Positions 9,999 to 22,843 are shown, numbered from the stretch's first letter. The stretch: DNA of 64,000 bases from Primula veris (GCA_963682055.1 OY821740.1:44598795-44662794); one strand, 5' to 3'. Numbers and translations: made by a program. The notes: a model not told the origin generated them from the letters alone.

Positions 9999-10387
9999 GG
10001 CCACTAATGGAAGGTGAAAAGACATTTACCAGAAGATGAAAAGACGCGATGGCTCATTGCGCGAACTCCCACAAACGACAGCCGCCGCTCAATCCACGCC
10101 TTCCACGTGTACAACAAGGAGAGGTCGTCTGCCAAGTGTCGCCTTTCAGCCGTTTTAGTATTAATAACATCGAAGAGACTGAAAAGACAGGCGGCGCCTC
10201 AAAATTACAAAACGAGCATGCTCCACGTGTAAGAAATCCACGAATGGTTGGACACGTATCAAGAGACGAGTCACGCCGAGGTGCCTCTAGACAGCCAAAC
10301 ATGAAGACGGAATGACCGGAGCCCCCGTAAAGTGAAGAAGGTACTCACCGGCATTGTCATTAACGACGACTCCGGACAGGGAGCTAT

Positions 10388-11072
10388 TGGCGAGGGAATG
10401 TCAGTGTCCCCTCGTCCGGACCGATATCACCACGGAAACGAACAAACCGGGGCCCTACATAGTGGATGTCTCACCCCCCCGGCTCATCACCAAACGGGGT
10501 GAAGCTAGGCCGGCCCAAAGAAGCGTACTCGATACGCTTCACCAATTAATGCTACTGCCCCCTTTGGGGGGCCCTCCTGACGTTTCATCGACGTGGCCCA
10601 ATCACAGGACACCTCCAGTGGGCCCCGGGAAAGGACAGTACTCTTGTCAGAGTCATAAATGACTGACGCCGTTGGATCAGCATCTTACAGTACAGTGATC
10701 CAAGGGTTAATACACCTCTGAACCTCCCTATAAATACCCCCCCTAATCCTACCTAGAAGGGGACGCACAAATAGAAAGAAGAGAGATAAAGCTTAAACAA
10801 TCCGGACCCCCTGAACACTATCTATACCACTCGATACACCGACTTGTAACCGGCCCGGTCCCTCACCCTTTATTATATTCTTACTTTCAGTTAACCCCGA
10901 TACTGACTTGATCGTTGGAGAGGGAAAACCCGGTAGCAACCCCGGGCCCCTGTTCGTTCCTTGTGCAGGCACGTAGACCATCTAATCGCCGGAGCATACC
11001 TGACCACCTCGGAAGATCGGAGCCAACGCGAAATTGATTAAGCCGAGCTTGGGAAGAAAATCAAGCTCGCCA
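10388..11072 (+). repeat. 3' LTR
   Basis: This 685-bp repeat is nearly identical to 145-829. Transcript ends would form inside it. It also carries a copy of the LTR promoter (TATA at 10729-10736) that points into downstream host DNA. Confidence 0.96.
10729..10736 (+). promoter_or_regulatory. TATA box in the 3' LTR
   Basis: This is the same TATAAATA as in the 5' LTR. It could drive read-out transcription into the flank from 11073 onward. Confidence 0.55.
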
Positions 11073-11077
11073 GAATC
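11073..11077. repeat. Target site duplication, right copy
   Basis: GAATC immediately follows the 3' LTR and matches 140-144. Confidence 0.92.
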
Positions 11078-12513
11078 CTTTGTAATTATATAGAGAGAAA
11101 AATCAGCCGGGATTGAATTCGTTTCCTTTTAGATGTTTATTCTTTCTACTTTATTTCCTTTCTTTCTTTGTTAAATCTATTTCCAACCCTTAGATGATTT
11201 TTAAATCCATCCGACGGCTACTATAAGGAGAGTATTAGTACTCTCCATTGGCAAGGAGTCTGAGCCCCCTTTTCGGCAAATGTTAATGGGAACTATATTT
11301 GTTTTACTTTCCATTTTAATGGTAATATCCACTAACCATTACATTAAGGAGGTGCTTTCATTGATCTATGTTTTTTACCCTCTATTTGCCATCCAATTTA
11401 CTTGTGCTCCCTCTTATCATTCTATGCTTTTAATTTTCTCCGCTTTCGTTGATTTTATATATAATTACCTGAATCTTATAAAATAAAGTGGAGTAGAATA
11501 TTTCTAGTAGAAAAGGCGATACTGGCGTTTCGTTTGGCCCAAGAATTTCTCTGGTACATACTATATCTGAAAAGACATCTTTTTGAAGTATAGATAGACG
11601 CAATACTTTTTTTCCAGCGTATTTTCCTACTTGCATCTAACGGAGTATAGGTAGGAGGAGCGAGTAGAGATCAGGAAGGAGAACAACTATTTCTTTTGAG
11701 TTAAGCATGTAATAGAGGACTAGCAGAGCCTAGATTGCCCACTGATTAGCTTTAAGAAATTTTAAAACTAAGTATCTCATAATTTTCATAACTCTTTCAA
11801 TTATTATCGTGATAGACGTTTTCATTTTATTCATGTCCGTTAACATCTTGATCAGTCTCAATTTTTGCGACTCTTTCCAGCAATATATCTATCTGCGACC
11901 ACGCAAGCGGAGCTATCTTTACCGTGTTATTGAAACTGTAGTCCCTAAGTTTTCATTCCTAAAGAATTCTGTATTACAGATATCCAAAATACTCAAGTCG
12001 ATTTAAATTATGTAGTAGTACTGTGCCTTACTTGAGGATGAGAAGAAAAACACTAGTTTATCTAGATAGTATTAATAGTTTGTTCAGAGTTGAGAAACCG
12101 AAATAATCTCAGTTGAAATGGTGCGATCCTTGAAGTTCAATAGATGAAAATAGTGTTTAACCCGATGGGTCTAGTTTGTCACCCCGTGACAGACCATTTT
12201 TTAGTTTCCAATTTTCATGTTGTCTGGATAAACACATTTATGACCAAGAGATGGCGTATGGAAGTTTATAAACTTAATTGAAAATGTTTACTGGAGTATA
12301 AATGCGTATACAAATTGTGAGTGTGGCAGTCTGAGCTGTCCAATCTCTACAAGAGGTGATGGATCCATGCATGAAATATTGAAATATATTAGCTGCAGCT
12401 CAAATAAATCTGCCATATCAACAACTAATTGCACCTGGAGAAAAGAACCGTAAGAGGATGAGATTCTAATTTTAATATGAGAAAAAAAAATAAAATCCCA
12501 AATACGTTATGCT
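11078..12513. other. Intergenic, no gene seen
   Basis: This is AT-rich host sequence between the retrotransposon and the first LINE. Its short open stretches lack codon bias or a recognisable domain. Confidence 0.5.
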
Positions 12514-12528
12514 TGCGACATCCATTTT
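12514..12528. repeat. LINE 1 target duplication, left
   Basis: TGCGACATCCATTTT is identical to 14862-14876. Confidence 0.9.
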
Positions 12529-14861
12529 TTATTTTTTTTTAAAACAGAAAATTATATAGATAAAGTCTCTATGGGATAAACCCTCATAGTGGTCATTACA
12601 TTGCAACAAAAACTAATCTGAAACTTGACTAAAAAACAGTCATACAAAAGATTATTGTTAGGCAGGTGAACATAGGACATAAAGAAACCAGAAAAACTCC
12701 ATGTTTTATCAGGAAAAAAAAACCCAAGAAAATAAAAGCCTCTCCTTATACCCCCTTTCACCTTGTTTCTCCTAGATCAGTGGTGATCTAAGGCTTTGAT
12801 TTCTTTGTATTTCAGTTTCCAATTAACACGAGATCCCAGTTCCTAATTCAGTCTACACCCCCTAACAATATACACTTGGAAACTGCCAACTGAAACAAAG
12901 ACAAAAATGTTCGTATCAAACTAAACTAAATTAAGGAGCTACCTGCATCTAATGTCAACAGCTAATTAGTATTAAAAGCGCAGAACTTTTTTCAGACTTA
13001 AGTACTCATTAAAAAATTGTCTTTTGGAATCAGAAAACAACGCAAAAACTTAAGTTTCAGAAAATTATCCTCATGAGCTTTAGATATATGTTCTTATCCA
13101 ATATATCTTATAAATCCCAAAACACAACATTTCTCAGACCGGAAGTCTTCCTTGAAAAGTTGCTTTGGTAATATGTTATACTTCAGAAAATATCATCATT
13201 AGTCAGTAGGTAAAAAACAATAAAGTTTTAAACCTGTTCTAGGTTTTAAAATAGCTACCCCTTAGACAAGGCGTGTTATTTTGGTCCAAATAATAAGCAG
13301 CATATATATTCTTGGGTAAATTCATAGCTCTGCCTGTAATAAAATTATGACCATTTGACCCCATTTTGGTCAAACCATCTGCAACTTGATTCTGCTCTCT
13401 ATAAACATGTTTCACAGTGAGTCCAACATAATCCATAAGGGTGATTATGTCTCTCCATATAGAAGCAAATTTAATGCCTGGATAGGACTTGGTATTCCAC
13501 CAAGTTACAATCATTTCCGAGTCAGTTTCCACCATCACATTTGTTACACCCATGATATAGCAGATAATTAAACCATCTTTAAGAGCCATCATCTCAGCAT
13601 ACATATTGGTTTGTTTTCCCAGATTTTTAGAAAAAGCTAAAACCAGTTTTCCTTTATGGTCTCTTAAAACTCCACCACAACCACTATTGTTATTGTTAAG
13701 AGAAGATCCATCTAAGTTTAATTTTAATCTACCAGTGGGTGGACAGTTCCACTAAACCAACTTAGCCTTTTTCATTTTACAGTGTATAGTTTTCAGATTT
13801 AAAGACATAAGTGTAAGGCAATGAAAGTTGTTAGCTGATTTTTTGGGTTTAATCAAAAAATTCAGATCATGTAGCCATTTAGTCACCTTTTTAATGATGG
13901 TTTCAGCACACATTTTCTCATTTTCAAATCTGTATTTGTTCTTACTAAGCCATATTTCCCAAATAACAATGAAATGGACTAAAACAGCTAGCATACCAGT
14001 TTGAGAGGAGTCACATAAGTTGCACCATTTTACCATATTCTGCTTCCAACAGTTGGTAAAGCATATATTGAAACCAAAAACATTTGCAAAGTAGCTCCAA
14101 ACCTGTTTACAAACATCACTAGCTCCAAAGAGATGGTTAGCTGTGTCAAGCTTGTGGTTCCTACAACAAGAACAAATTGTGACAGTGCATATCCCAATTT
14201 TTTTAAGATCCTCATCCAATTTAACAGTATTGTACCAGAGTTTCCAAGAAAAAATACTAATTTTAATGGGTAAAACAGTATTCCAAATATATTTTGCCAT
14301 ATTTAGCTTAGGTTTTTTTTCCCTTACAAAATTATAAGAGGTTTTTACAGTAAAATCCCCATTAAAGGTATAAGGTCAGTATCTAACATCATCTCATTTT
14401 CTTAAAACCAAGGTTTTACTGGTAACTTTAAGTAAAAGCTCATTACCCCCATGTGCCAAAGCAAATTAGTGTCCCAGCCATTATTGATGATGACCTGATT
14501 AAGCAGAACATTAGGAAAAATAACATTAAAAGACTGGCAAAAAGGGTCATCTCCTAACCAATTTTCATACCAAAAGCTGATGGAACCCTCGTTAATATCC
14601 CATAAACTATTATCCACCAGCATCTTAAAATGGGGATTAATCATCTTCCAGACACAAGAATGTGTGGCATTGACCACATGTTCACCCCAATTAGGGTTGG
14701 TGTTACAGTATTTTTGGAACATAAAAACAGTCCATGGAGAATCAATATCCATAAGTCTCCAGCACAGTTTAGCATGAAGAGCCTGCATAAATTCTTTTAA
14801 ACTCCTCACCCCTATCACTCCTTCATTTACAGGGCAACCTAATTTCTCCCATCTCATCCAA
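12529..14861 (-). mobile_element. 5'-truncated LINE (non-LTR retrotransposon), copy 1
   Basis: The insert lies between 15-bp direct repeats TGCGACATCCATTTT at 12514-12528 and 14862-14876. Its A-rich 3' tail (T-rich on the plus strand, 12529-12540) marks the minus orientation. It begins inside the C-terminal part of the reverse transcriptase ORF and keeps about 700 bp of 3' untranslated sequence. Perfect target duplications suggest moderate age. Confidence 0.9.
13239..14861 (-). pseudogene. LINE ORF2 remnant: RT C-terminus, zf-RVT, RNase H
   Basis: Reading downstream on the minus strand, 14861-14402 encodes the end of the reverse transcriptase and its connector (GVIGVRSLKE, SFWYENWLGD). 14300-13752 encodes the zf-RVT zinc-binding region (CSCCRNHKLDTANHLFG), and 13752-13239 an RNase H domain (LNLDGSS, MYAEMMAL, VETDSEM, NQVADGL). 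Lesions are a frame change near 14400, a TGA in place of the Trp in the usual RYWP motif just after it, and an in-frame TAG at 13754-13752. The same domains occur in the longer copy at 22844-26867. The ORF is not functional. Confidence 0.88.
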
Positions 14862-14876
14862 TGCGACATCCATTTT
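14862..14876. repeat. LINE 1 target duplication, right
   Basis: TGCGACATCCATTTT is identical to 12514-12528. Confidence 0.9.
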
Positions 14877-17800
14877 CACATGTGCTTAGATATAATCTTA
14901 ATGTACGATAGTACTAGTTTGTTTTTTTATTACTAATAACCTTCTTGACATAAACTCGTGTACTTTACATAAATGCATTCAACCTCAATGTTTAATTTGA
15001 TAGCATAAATTTTACAATATACTGTTCAAATCTGAAAGTGCATAACTTTATACTACATGGTATGTTTGGGATAATTGTATACTTGGAAAATGATCACAAT
15101 TCACGCACTTACGACCACGCAGCCCATGTCATGCATCAATCTTATGTGACGGGTATCAAAACAAATTTGCACCAAACATATACACGCATTAATAAATTTG
15201 ATTTAATTTTGTTTCAACCCTATGAGTGTGGCGTTGAGTGTCGCAGACTCGCCCTTGTGGATGTATCACTACCCCTTTGACTTTCATTCCATGTAAGTCT
15301 CTAAGATTTATACATCCTAAAATCGTAATGCTTGTCAGTCAACATACTCAACACCAGCTTTTCATCAATGGTGGTAATTTTAATTGTAATTGTATTTTTA
15401 ATTATAATTATAATAGGGCATTATGGACAATTGGACACAAAATAATGCTATTTAATTTTAAGGTGGTAACGGGGAATTGTTTGCTTGCAAACTCCTGTTT
15501 TAACCTCTATTTTTTGAGGGGTACTTTCATTAGCCTTTGAGATGTTCACTTATTGGAAGAATTTGAGAATTCCCACAAACTTCCGCATCCCAAAGTTTCT
15601 TTGATGTGAAGACATTGAGAAGTGACTGGACAGTTAGGATTGCAGTGTGTATAGATTGCACACACCTATACATACAGTGTAGTCTATGCTATGCTCATCT
15701 ATACTGTAGTGTCTATGTTCTACTTCTGTATAACAACTGTATAGCTAGCCTCATTCAAGCCTGATACTCCATATAGTAGTATGAAATTCCATAATATATA
15801 TTTACACTATCTATACATTCATTTTTGGAAGTTTCTTGATTCTCTTTACCCCAACCATTTCTCCAGTTCCTGCAATACCCTCAACCTTTTAGTCCTTTGG
15901 CTATCTCTAAAACTTTCCTAATTTACACAAAAGATAAAATGGTGTCACACCCAATAAATTAGTAAAATGGAAACTGTGCCAAAATAATGGAGTGCTATAT
16001 ATTACTAGTGCTAACAATTATAAACCAGAATCCTACCTAGCGGTGGATTGGTCATATATGGCAATGGCACAATGTTTATTATTTCTTATAGATTATTAAA
16101 ATTTATATCATAATCTTGTAGCTATAGCTAAGGGTAATGAACTTCAAATAGAATTTTCATGTACTAATGGTTATGACCCTATGGAAAAAGATATTTGAAA
16201 GGTCAATAGGGGGAAAATGATCAGAAACATCTTTGATATAACTAAGCTAAACGAGAAAAAAACTTATAAATGTCGTAGTAGAGGATAGTGAATGCAGGAT
16301 AGATAGATTCAGTGTTGCCAATTTTTTTGATTTGGTCATGTGTTTTAATTTTGCTCATGATTTCTGCCTTTTTAGTTTCTATGTCAAAGACTCAAAATAA
16401 GTTACATCATCGATAATTACTCTAATTTTTAGTTACAAAAATTGAAGTAATAGCGACTCCAATGAATTGTTTCTGCTTTCAAATTTCGCGAACAGAAGTT
16501 TTCAAAATTATGCTGGATTCAGGAGGCAAACACATGCAATGTCATACAACAAATAGACTTTGCTTCTCTTATTTTGTTCTTTAGTCACTTTCTACCCAAG
16601 CTGACATTGGTTATTTCACATGCTCAATAGATATTTCTCAAAATTTGAATAATTTGTACCAATATAATGAATTTACTAACTTGTGCACATGAAGTCCTCT
16701 ACAAGACACTGATGAGACTTGTCATATTGTCTAGGACTTAAATATTTTCCATATTATGAACATTAAGCACTTCAATGTTTTCCCAAAAAAGGGCCTTCAT
16801 ATTGAAAGACTCTGCAATAAAATGCTGCATGCTTCTAAATTAAAGACTATGACTATGGTCACTTGTTGGGATCATCTATAGATTTTTTCCATTTTACCAC
16901 TTATTTGTTAATTTTCCCCCTATGAATTCGAACTTATATGACATTTAATTTCCACTGGGATGATTTTACAAGGTAAAAAATCTGCCAAGAGAGACTGTTT
17001 CGTTTGTGATTGAGATTTATTACCAAAAGATGGAGTTAGATTTTCTTATATATATATATAGTATCTGAAAAACCAGAAACGAGTACTTCAGAATTTATTT
17101 GCCAAATCATAGCATTTAGCACAGATTTATACTCAGTTGCATGAATTAAGTATATCATAGTGAAGACTGAAGAGTTTATCATTTTAACATAATGATACAA
17201 GATGAATTGTTAACCTACAGACAATTTATTTTAGTAGCAAGTCCAGCATTTCCAGCAATATTTTTCATAGCTTTCCAGATATCAAACTGCAAGAGTAGCT
17301 TTTCCTTATAATGAATAAAAGGATCTGTCTGAGAAGAATAGCATCTTACTGTATGAGTATCTAATTGCATATAGTATATGTTATGCTCATCTTGCAGTTA
17401 AAAGTATACGATGATGGTAATTCCCTATTCCTCCGTTTCTATTTAATTGTTTATTACGAAACTACGTATAATTTTGACTGACCAATAACTTGTATAAAAA
17501 TTGTCGGAATGCAAATTTTCAAAAGTTGATCATATAGTTCAAATGTTAAATTTTATAATTAGATTTTAAAAAATTTCATTTCGACAATTTTGATACAAGT
17601 TATAAACAGATCAAAATTGCATGTAGTTTCGTATTGATGTAAATTTACGGAGTAATTGGTATATGTGAATATAGTACAAAGTTGATATTCAGTAGTATAG
17701 TACTGCTTATTGAGGTGCTTAATTACAGTTTCAACAGTCATCTTTTTGGCTTATTATTTGAATACATAAAATGATACATGGCTACATGCATTTCGCGCAG

Positions 17801-18417
17801 CGAAAACAAACAGCTTGTATTTTTTAATTGAAAATACATACATGTTGAAGTAGTGAAATGTATTAGTTGACTGTCGTATAATTTAGGTGAAAAACATGTT
17901 ACAGTGATATATTGAACTTGTAAGTATATGGATCACAATACTTTTTTTTTCCTGTCCTCTTTTTTCATTTAAAAGTATAAATGAGTTATTTTTTATGCAT
18001 CAAACACACTGGTTACTTTAAAGTATAAAGTTTACAATTATTATTCATTATTCACCAAACAAGCCGACCTTAGGAGCAATGCTGAATTGCTGATGCTGAC
18101 CCCATAGACTAATAGATAAACTTGGAAATAATAGACTTACTAGTTATAATGAGATTTGTTCGGAATAAATAAATAAATTACCAGGTTTACTTAGTTATGA
18201 TGGAAAAAGATTGGATTATTATTTATTTGGATCAAAACTCCTAGTTTTGAAAGTCATAAAAAAAAACAGTTTGCCAACCTAAAGAGTAAATCTTATAAGC
18301 AAAGAAACATATAAACTGAAATTATAGCACCAACCAAACAAATCCGATCTCTCTCTTTTGTCTCACCTCCTTTCTCTTTCTCACATAGTGTGAACTCACT
18401 CATAACTCATTTGTCAT
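14877..18417. other. Intergenic region upstream of the WOX gene
   Basis: I see no gene. It is AT-rich and contains a Stowaway-like MITE (17428-17652) and a short TA microsatellite near 17045-17060. The last kilobase is presumably the WOX promoter. Confidence 0.5.
17428..17652. mobile_element. Stowaway-like MITE
   Basis: A 225-bp palindromic element has ends ttcctccgtttc and, inverted, ctccgtaaattt. TA dinucleotides at 17426-17427 and 17653-17654 are candidate target duplications. The arms pair along much of their length (acgaaactacgta...attttga against the inverted atgtagtttcg). A CTCCNTCCGT-type end plus TA is characteristic of Tc1/mariner-derived Stowaway elements. A relative lies at 29393-29627. 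Confidence 0.72.
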
Positions 18418-18428
18418 CTATATATACC
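18418..18428 (+). promoter_or_regulatory. Likely TATA box of the WOX gene
   Basis: CTATATATACC lies about 110 bp upstream of the ATG at 18535, followed by a pyrimidine-rich leader. This predicts a start site near 18450. Confidence 0.5.
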
Positions 18429-18534
18429 TCTTTCTTCTTTTAAACCTCTCACTCAATTGATCACTCTAAAAGTACTATTAACACATAGTACAAAATTGTG
18501 ATCATAAATAAAATCACATAAAAAAATATAACAC

Positions 18535-20054
18535 ATGTCTCCATTCTTAGCATCTTCTTCAAGGTGGAACCCAACTTCAGAACAGCTCCTGATACTAGAG
18601 GAGATGTACAAATCAGGTGGTGTACGTACACCTAACGCATCGCAAATACAACAGATTACTGCCCACCTCTCTCGTTACGGTAAAATCGAAGGCAAAAATG
18701 TGTTTTACTGGTTTCAGAACCACAAAGCTAGAGATAGGCAGAGGCTTAGGCGGAAACTTTCTAAGCTGCAACTCTACCACAATATTATGTTACACCATCA
18801 CAGTCATGATCATACAACAACTCCTTTTACTCAACTATCTCACCCTAGCTCTCTGGGAATTTTTCAACAGGTTTGTTCTCATTTAGTATTGACTACTTTT
18901 TGTCGCGTATTTATCCTCAAACTTGCTAGATTGATGATTTTTTTTTTTGGCAATATTGAATAATCGCTGATCAGTTTAATAAGCTAGAAACATTAGGAAT
19001 TGTTGATGATAATCTTGTGACAGATAATATAAAGTGAGCCATACATAAGAGAAATACGCATAGTTTATCATGCAATCTCTAAAGGGTATATTTTTTTATA
19101 GCCTCGGTTAATCTTGTACTCGAATATGCATTTTAAGATCTGTCTCAGTGTCTCCTCTTCAACATAAAATGACTAAGCAACCCGGTTTATTACTGTAACC
19201 CAGAGTACATACTCTAACAGATGCTTGTGGTACATAAATGAATACTTGACATCTTATTCAGTAAGAAAAAATAATGGAGTCGTCGTTAAAATTTGCAGAC
19301 TTGCAGTTCCGACTTCCAGTTCGAGACTGTGACAAAGTAAATGATATTCACATAAGCTGTGATTTTATTTTATTGGACATTGTTTTTGTTAGGGATACTT
19401 GTTACTCAAAAAAACCGTAAGGTTTCTATACAATATTTGAAATTGTAACCTTCTTTTTCATATCTCTAAATTATCTCCGTACTTATAACACTCGTTTATT
19501 TTATCAAAACGAGGATTATGTTTTCATATATAAAATTGTTTAAGTGATGTATATAGAGGTTTAACATGAAAGCAAAAGTTATAGCTAATAAATCTATATG
19601 AAGGAGAACGAAATGCTCTTACCTCTAATTGAATCATCATATATGATCATCGTTTTAATCTTTAAAGCAATCCTGCACTAACATGATGAACATCTCATAA
19701 CATCACAACAACGATTCACGAGCATTCAAACTTGCTCCAAAACTCCAGCTTCTAATTAAGAAGAAAAATAGACTTTTTTTTAAAGCTAATTAGTGTTAGG
19801 TCTTATAACTCTGTCTTTTTTCTTTTTACCAGGGTGGAGTGTCTCGTAATCAATCAATACACATGGATAATAATTACACAGCAAAATTAAATCAGATTCC
19901 AGCATTTAAATTCCAATTGGACGATGATCGCACAATCATGAAATCGTACAACTGTGAATGGGCGACGATGCTCGACGTGGGCCCACGTAGTTGCACAAAA
20001 CCCCTACAGACCCTTGAGCTCTTCCCTGTCACATCCACAGGAGACCTTAAATAA
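18535..20054 (+). CDS. WOX3: WUSCHEL-related homeobox protein, WOX3/PRESSED FLOWER type
   Basis: Two exons (18535-18870, 19833-20054) with a 962-bp GT-AG intron encode 185 aa. The WUS-type homeodomain spans about residues 9-75: it starts RWNPTSEQL, has [18 protein letters not shown] as recognition helix, and continues [18 protein letters not shown] and QIQQITAHL are the combination I know from WOX3. Exon 2 has a WUS box, TLELFP at 172-177, near the end, and [11 protein letters not shown] before it, again as in WOX3. WOX3 proteins are transcription factors that promote cell recruitment at lateral organ margins. The protein is shorter than the Arabidopsis form (about 244 aa). The helix1-helix2 loop reads KSGGVRTP, one residue longer than I recall for WOX3 and like WUS in length. 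The intron falls after the homeodomain. Paralogue choice is inference from motifs. Confidence 0.9.
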
Positions 20055-22828
20055 GACTTCATCACACTTAAAACATTTCCCAACTCCCTCTACACTTACC
20101 AACTAACAGTAGCTAAAAGCAGTGTTTTTAGTTTCTAAAACTAATGTTACAAAAATCTGTGGCATTATCTTGTTTAGATTTGTGTTGAAGCAAACAAGGC
20201 TCTGAAATGAGAAAGATCTAAAATGTCAATTTTAGTAGCATATATGTAGCCTAGCTAGCACTGCTCCTCTAGCTACTATCTCTGTCACTTTTTTTACTCC
20301 TAATAAAACATTATATTTTAATGGTAGTAAGTGCTGGAAGTATATCTGATTTCTTATTTACAAGCTAAGCTAAAATCTGCATTGGGTCCTGACTCCTGAG
20401 GGAATTTGTTTTTTTGTTGAGATTTTGAATTTTCCTTTGTCTGCATGTGTGCAATAAAAGCTGACAAAGGGAGAAAAAACAGAACTTTATTGCCAAATTA
20501 ATTGATAGAAAAAAACAAATCTTGGCATTGGACTGTTGGACAAAGTCAATATACAGACCATTTAGATGTTTTACTTTTGTAACAAAAATGATTTCTTCAT
20601 GATAGGAGTAAAGGTAGAATGCCAGCACTTGCAAGTAGGACGATATAGGGAAAATGTTGGATATAACTGTTGACATATAGAATTCTTATAGGCTTAGGAA
20701 AAGAAGACGTATAAAGTTGATATTGCATTTGTGTTTAAATTTTGTTTAAGCATCAACAGGATGTAAGAGTACCAGTATAAGTAAGAAGTTAATTCATCAA
20801 TTGTTTAAGAGTACTAAACATTAAAATCACCGACTCACCATATAACAACCATCTCTTAATAAGCATATTTAGAACGTATCTACCTCATTTTAATTCATTT
20901 TTTCAAAAACCTCGTTATTGATGAAAATTTAATAGAGCTAAAAAGTTCTCCATGCAAAAATCTCCTTAACACATTGATTTTTTTTTTATAATGAATGTAG
21001 TACTTTCCATTTTTCAGTTGCATTGGTAGATCGCTGTAGGACAGCTGAATCTAGAGGTATGAAAATAAAAAACTTACTCAAGGTATGAAAATAAAAAAAC
21101 TTGCTCAAGGGACTACAACGCAATTCCATGCATGTGCTTTCAGATTAAGAAAAATGGTATGCAGAAATTTATATCGTAAGGAATTTAAGGGGCCTGGATT
21201 GATGTCCTAATTCGTTAACTTCAATGATCAGCATGCGAGTGGTTTTTATGATCAGTACTCTGTCCATGGTTAATTAGGTCCCTAAGCATGAGTAATAAAT
21301 TGGAAAATGAGTTAACATAATCAGCAGCGGACGTGAATGTTTTCATCTGGGTGATCAAAATCCAATGGTTAAATGTTGATACTCCAAATGAAAAGAAGAA
21401 TACGTATTTACATCCCTTAAATTTTAACCCCTGGCTGAGATTATTTACATCAGTTGCTGCAGTAAAAAGGACTGCGTCAACTGGCTTCATGATTAATTAC
21501 ACTCTGTTGGAGATTAATTTTTAGTACAAGAAGTAGAAGAGTAAAAAACCAATAACATATTTGTCATTTTTCGTATTCTTTTACAAACACATGTATGAAA
21601 AGTAATGGGTAGATTTGAAAAGGACGTGTAAAATTATACTATGATGATGTCACCTTGAAGGCTTAAATTGAAACGGATATAAATTTAGATTTGAAAAGTA
21701 CGAGTGTAAACATAAATTTTTTTAAAAAAATGTGTATGGTACTACATTGTAAGAAAAATTGTTCGTATTTAGAATATCCACACATACCTAATGACATGAG
21801 ATGGCGTGATCATTTAGTCATTTTTAGAAAAAGATGTACATGAAAACTAAAATGTATGGAGTAGGTTTCATGCATATTTCTTAGTATGATTGCGTCTTGT
21901 TCATATATTTTATGCTTCAATGTTTATGACTCTAAATTTAGTACAAGTTTAGATGGATCATGTAACAGCTCATACCCAATAGTGTCATAGCTTCGAATAA
22001 CATGTGCTGCGGCGACACGTACTATACAAATAATAACTTAAAACACTTGTAAAACTCAATAAAATACTACAATTTCTATAAAATAATTCATTAATAACAA
22101 CATCGTGATTCACGTCCCTTACAAATACTTAAAATATTACAATCCAAACTGATATATAAAGGCAGCGGAAATAAATACTAAAACATATGAGGTCTGTCTG
22201 GTTCCGACTAACTCGATCTTAATTATATAAAACTGAAAACATTTTAAAAACGAGCTTAGTGAACGGTATAACTTGTAATATAATATAGGGTCGAAAATAT
22301 GTTTTTATCATTTTATCATTTTCTTCAAAATAATACTTTTATTTTCAACAAAATTTCCAAAACATGAGTATAAATAAAATTGTAATAGAATTTAAACAAA
22401 TTTATTTTAAACGTTTTAGTAGTGTGATCAATACGATAATATAAATTAGATATTAAACTTGATTGTATTTCCTGAATCTATTTTTCTATGATTGGACTTA
22501 TCAATTCTAGGTGGGTGTCAGACTTCATGAATCTCTTTTATTCTTATACTTGGACTTTCCAATTATCTTTATATTTCATTTCTATAACTTAAATCTGTTG
22601 ATAAACCAGAAAGATCACCATAAAAATATAAACCATGAGATTTTAATAATAACAAAGGTAAAAACCACGCATCTACAAACGGATACGAAACAACCGAAAC
22701 ATTTTGACTACATACGAAACAACTGAAACATTTTGACTACAGAAAAGCTACTGCGAAGAATTAACTTTTCTCCATTAAACCTTTTTGCTTGGTGGACACA
22801 AAACTTGTAAATAGCTCACTGACTCCTA
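20055..22828. other. Intergenic, AT-rich, no gene seen
   Basis: This is the downstream flank of the WOX gene. It contains short tandem duplications: about 27 bp twice at 21056-21110 (ggtatgaaaataaaaaactt) and about 28 bp twice at 22684-22741 (acgaaacaac...aaacattttgactac). A stretch near 21960-22260 resembles a decayed dispersed repeat, but I found no termini. Confidence 0.5.
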
Positions 22829-22843
22829 TTGTTATATATACAT
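22829..22843. repeat. LINE 2 target duplication, left
   Basis: TTGTTATATATACAT is identical to 26868-26882. Confidence 0.82.

Larger units (their letters stand above)
145..11072 (+). mobile_element. Complete Ty3/gypsy LTR retrotransposon, Tat/Retand-like
   Basis: A 10.9-kb element is bounded by 685-bp LTRs that begin TGGCGAG and end CTCGCCA, a perfect 7-bp terminal inverted repeat. The 5-bp target duplication GAATC lies at 140-144 and 11073-11077. The internal order is primer-binding site, gag-protease-RT-RNase H-second RNase H-integrase in one frame, a tandem-repeat block, an antisense gene, then the 3' LTR. A second, archaeal-type RNase H domain after the usual one and an extra gene downstream of pol are, from the literature as I know it, hallmarks of the plant Tat lineage (Ogre, Retand, Tat). 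The LTRs differ by 3 substitutions and 2 one-base homopolymer indels, so the insertion is recent. No coding lesion is visible, so it may be autonomous. The polypurine tract is weak: only a short purine run near 10374-10383 precedes the 3' LTR. Confidence 0.96.

Noticed and set aside
21960..22330. Possible solo LTR or gypsy relic
   Set aside because: Some dispersed-repeat texture is present, but I found no TG...CA termini, target duplication or primer site.
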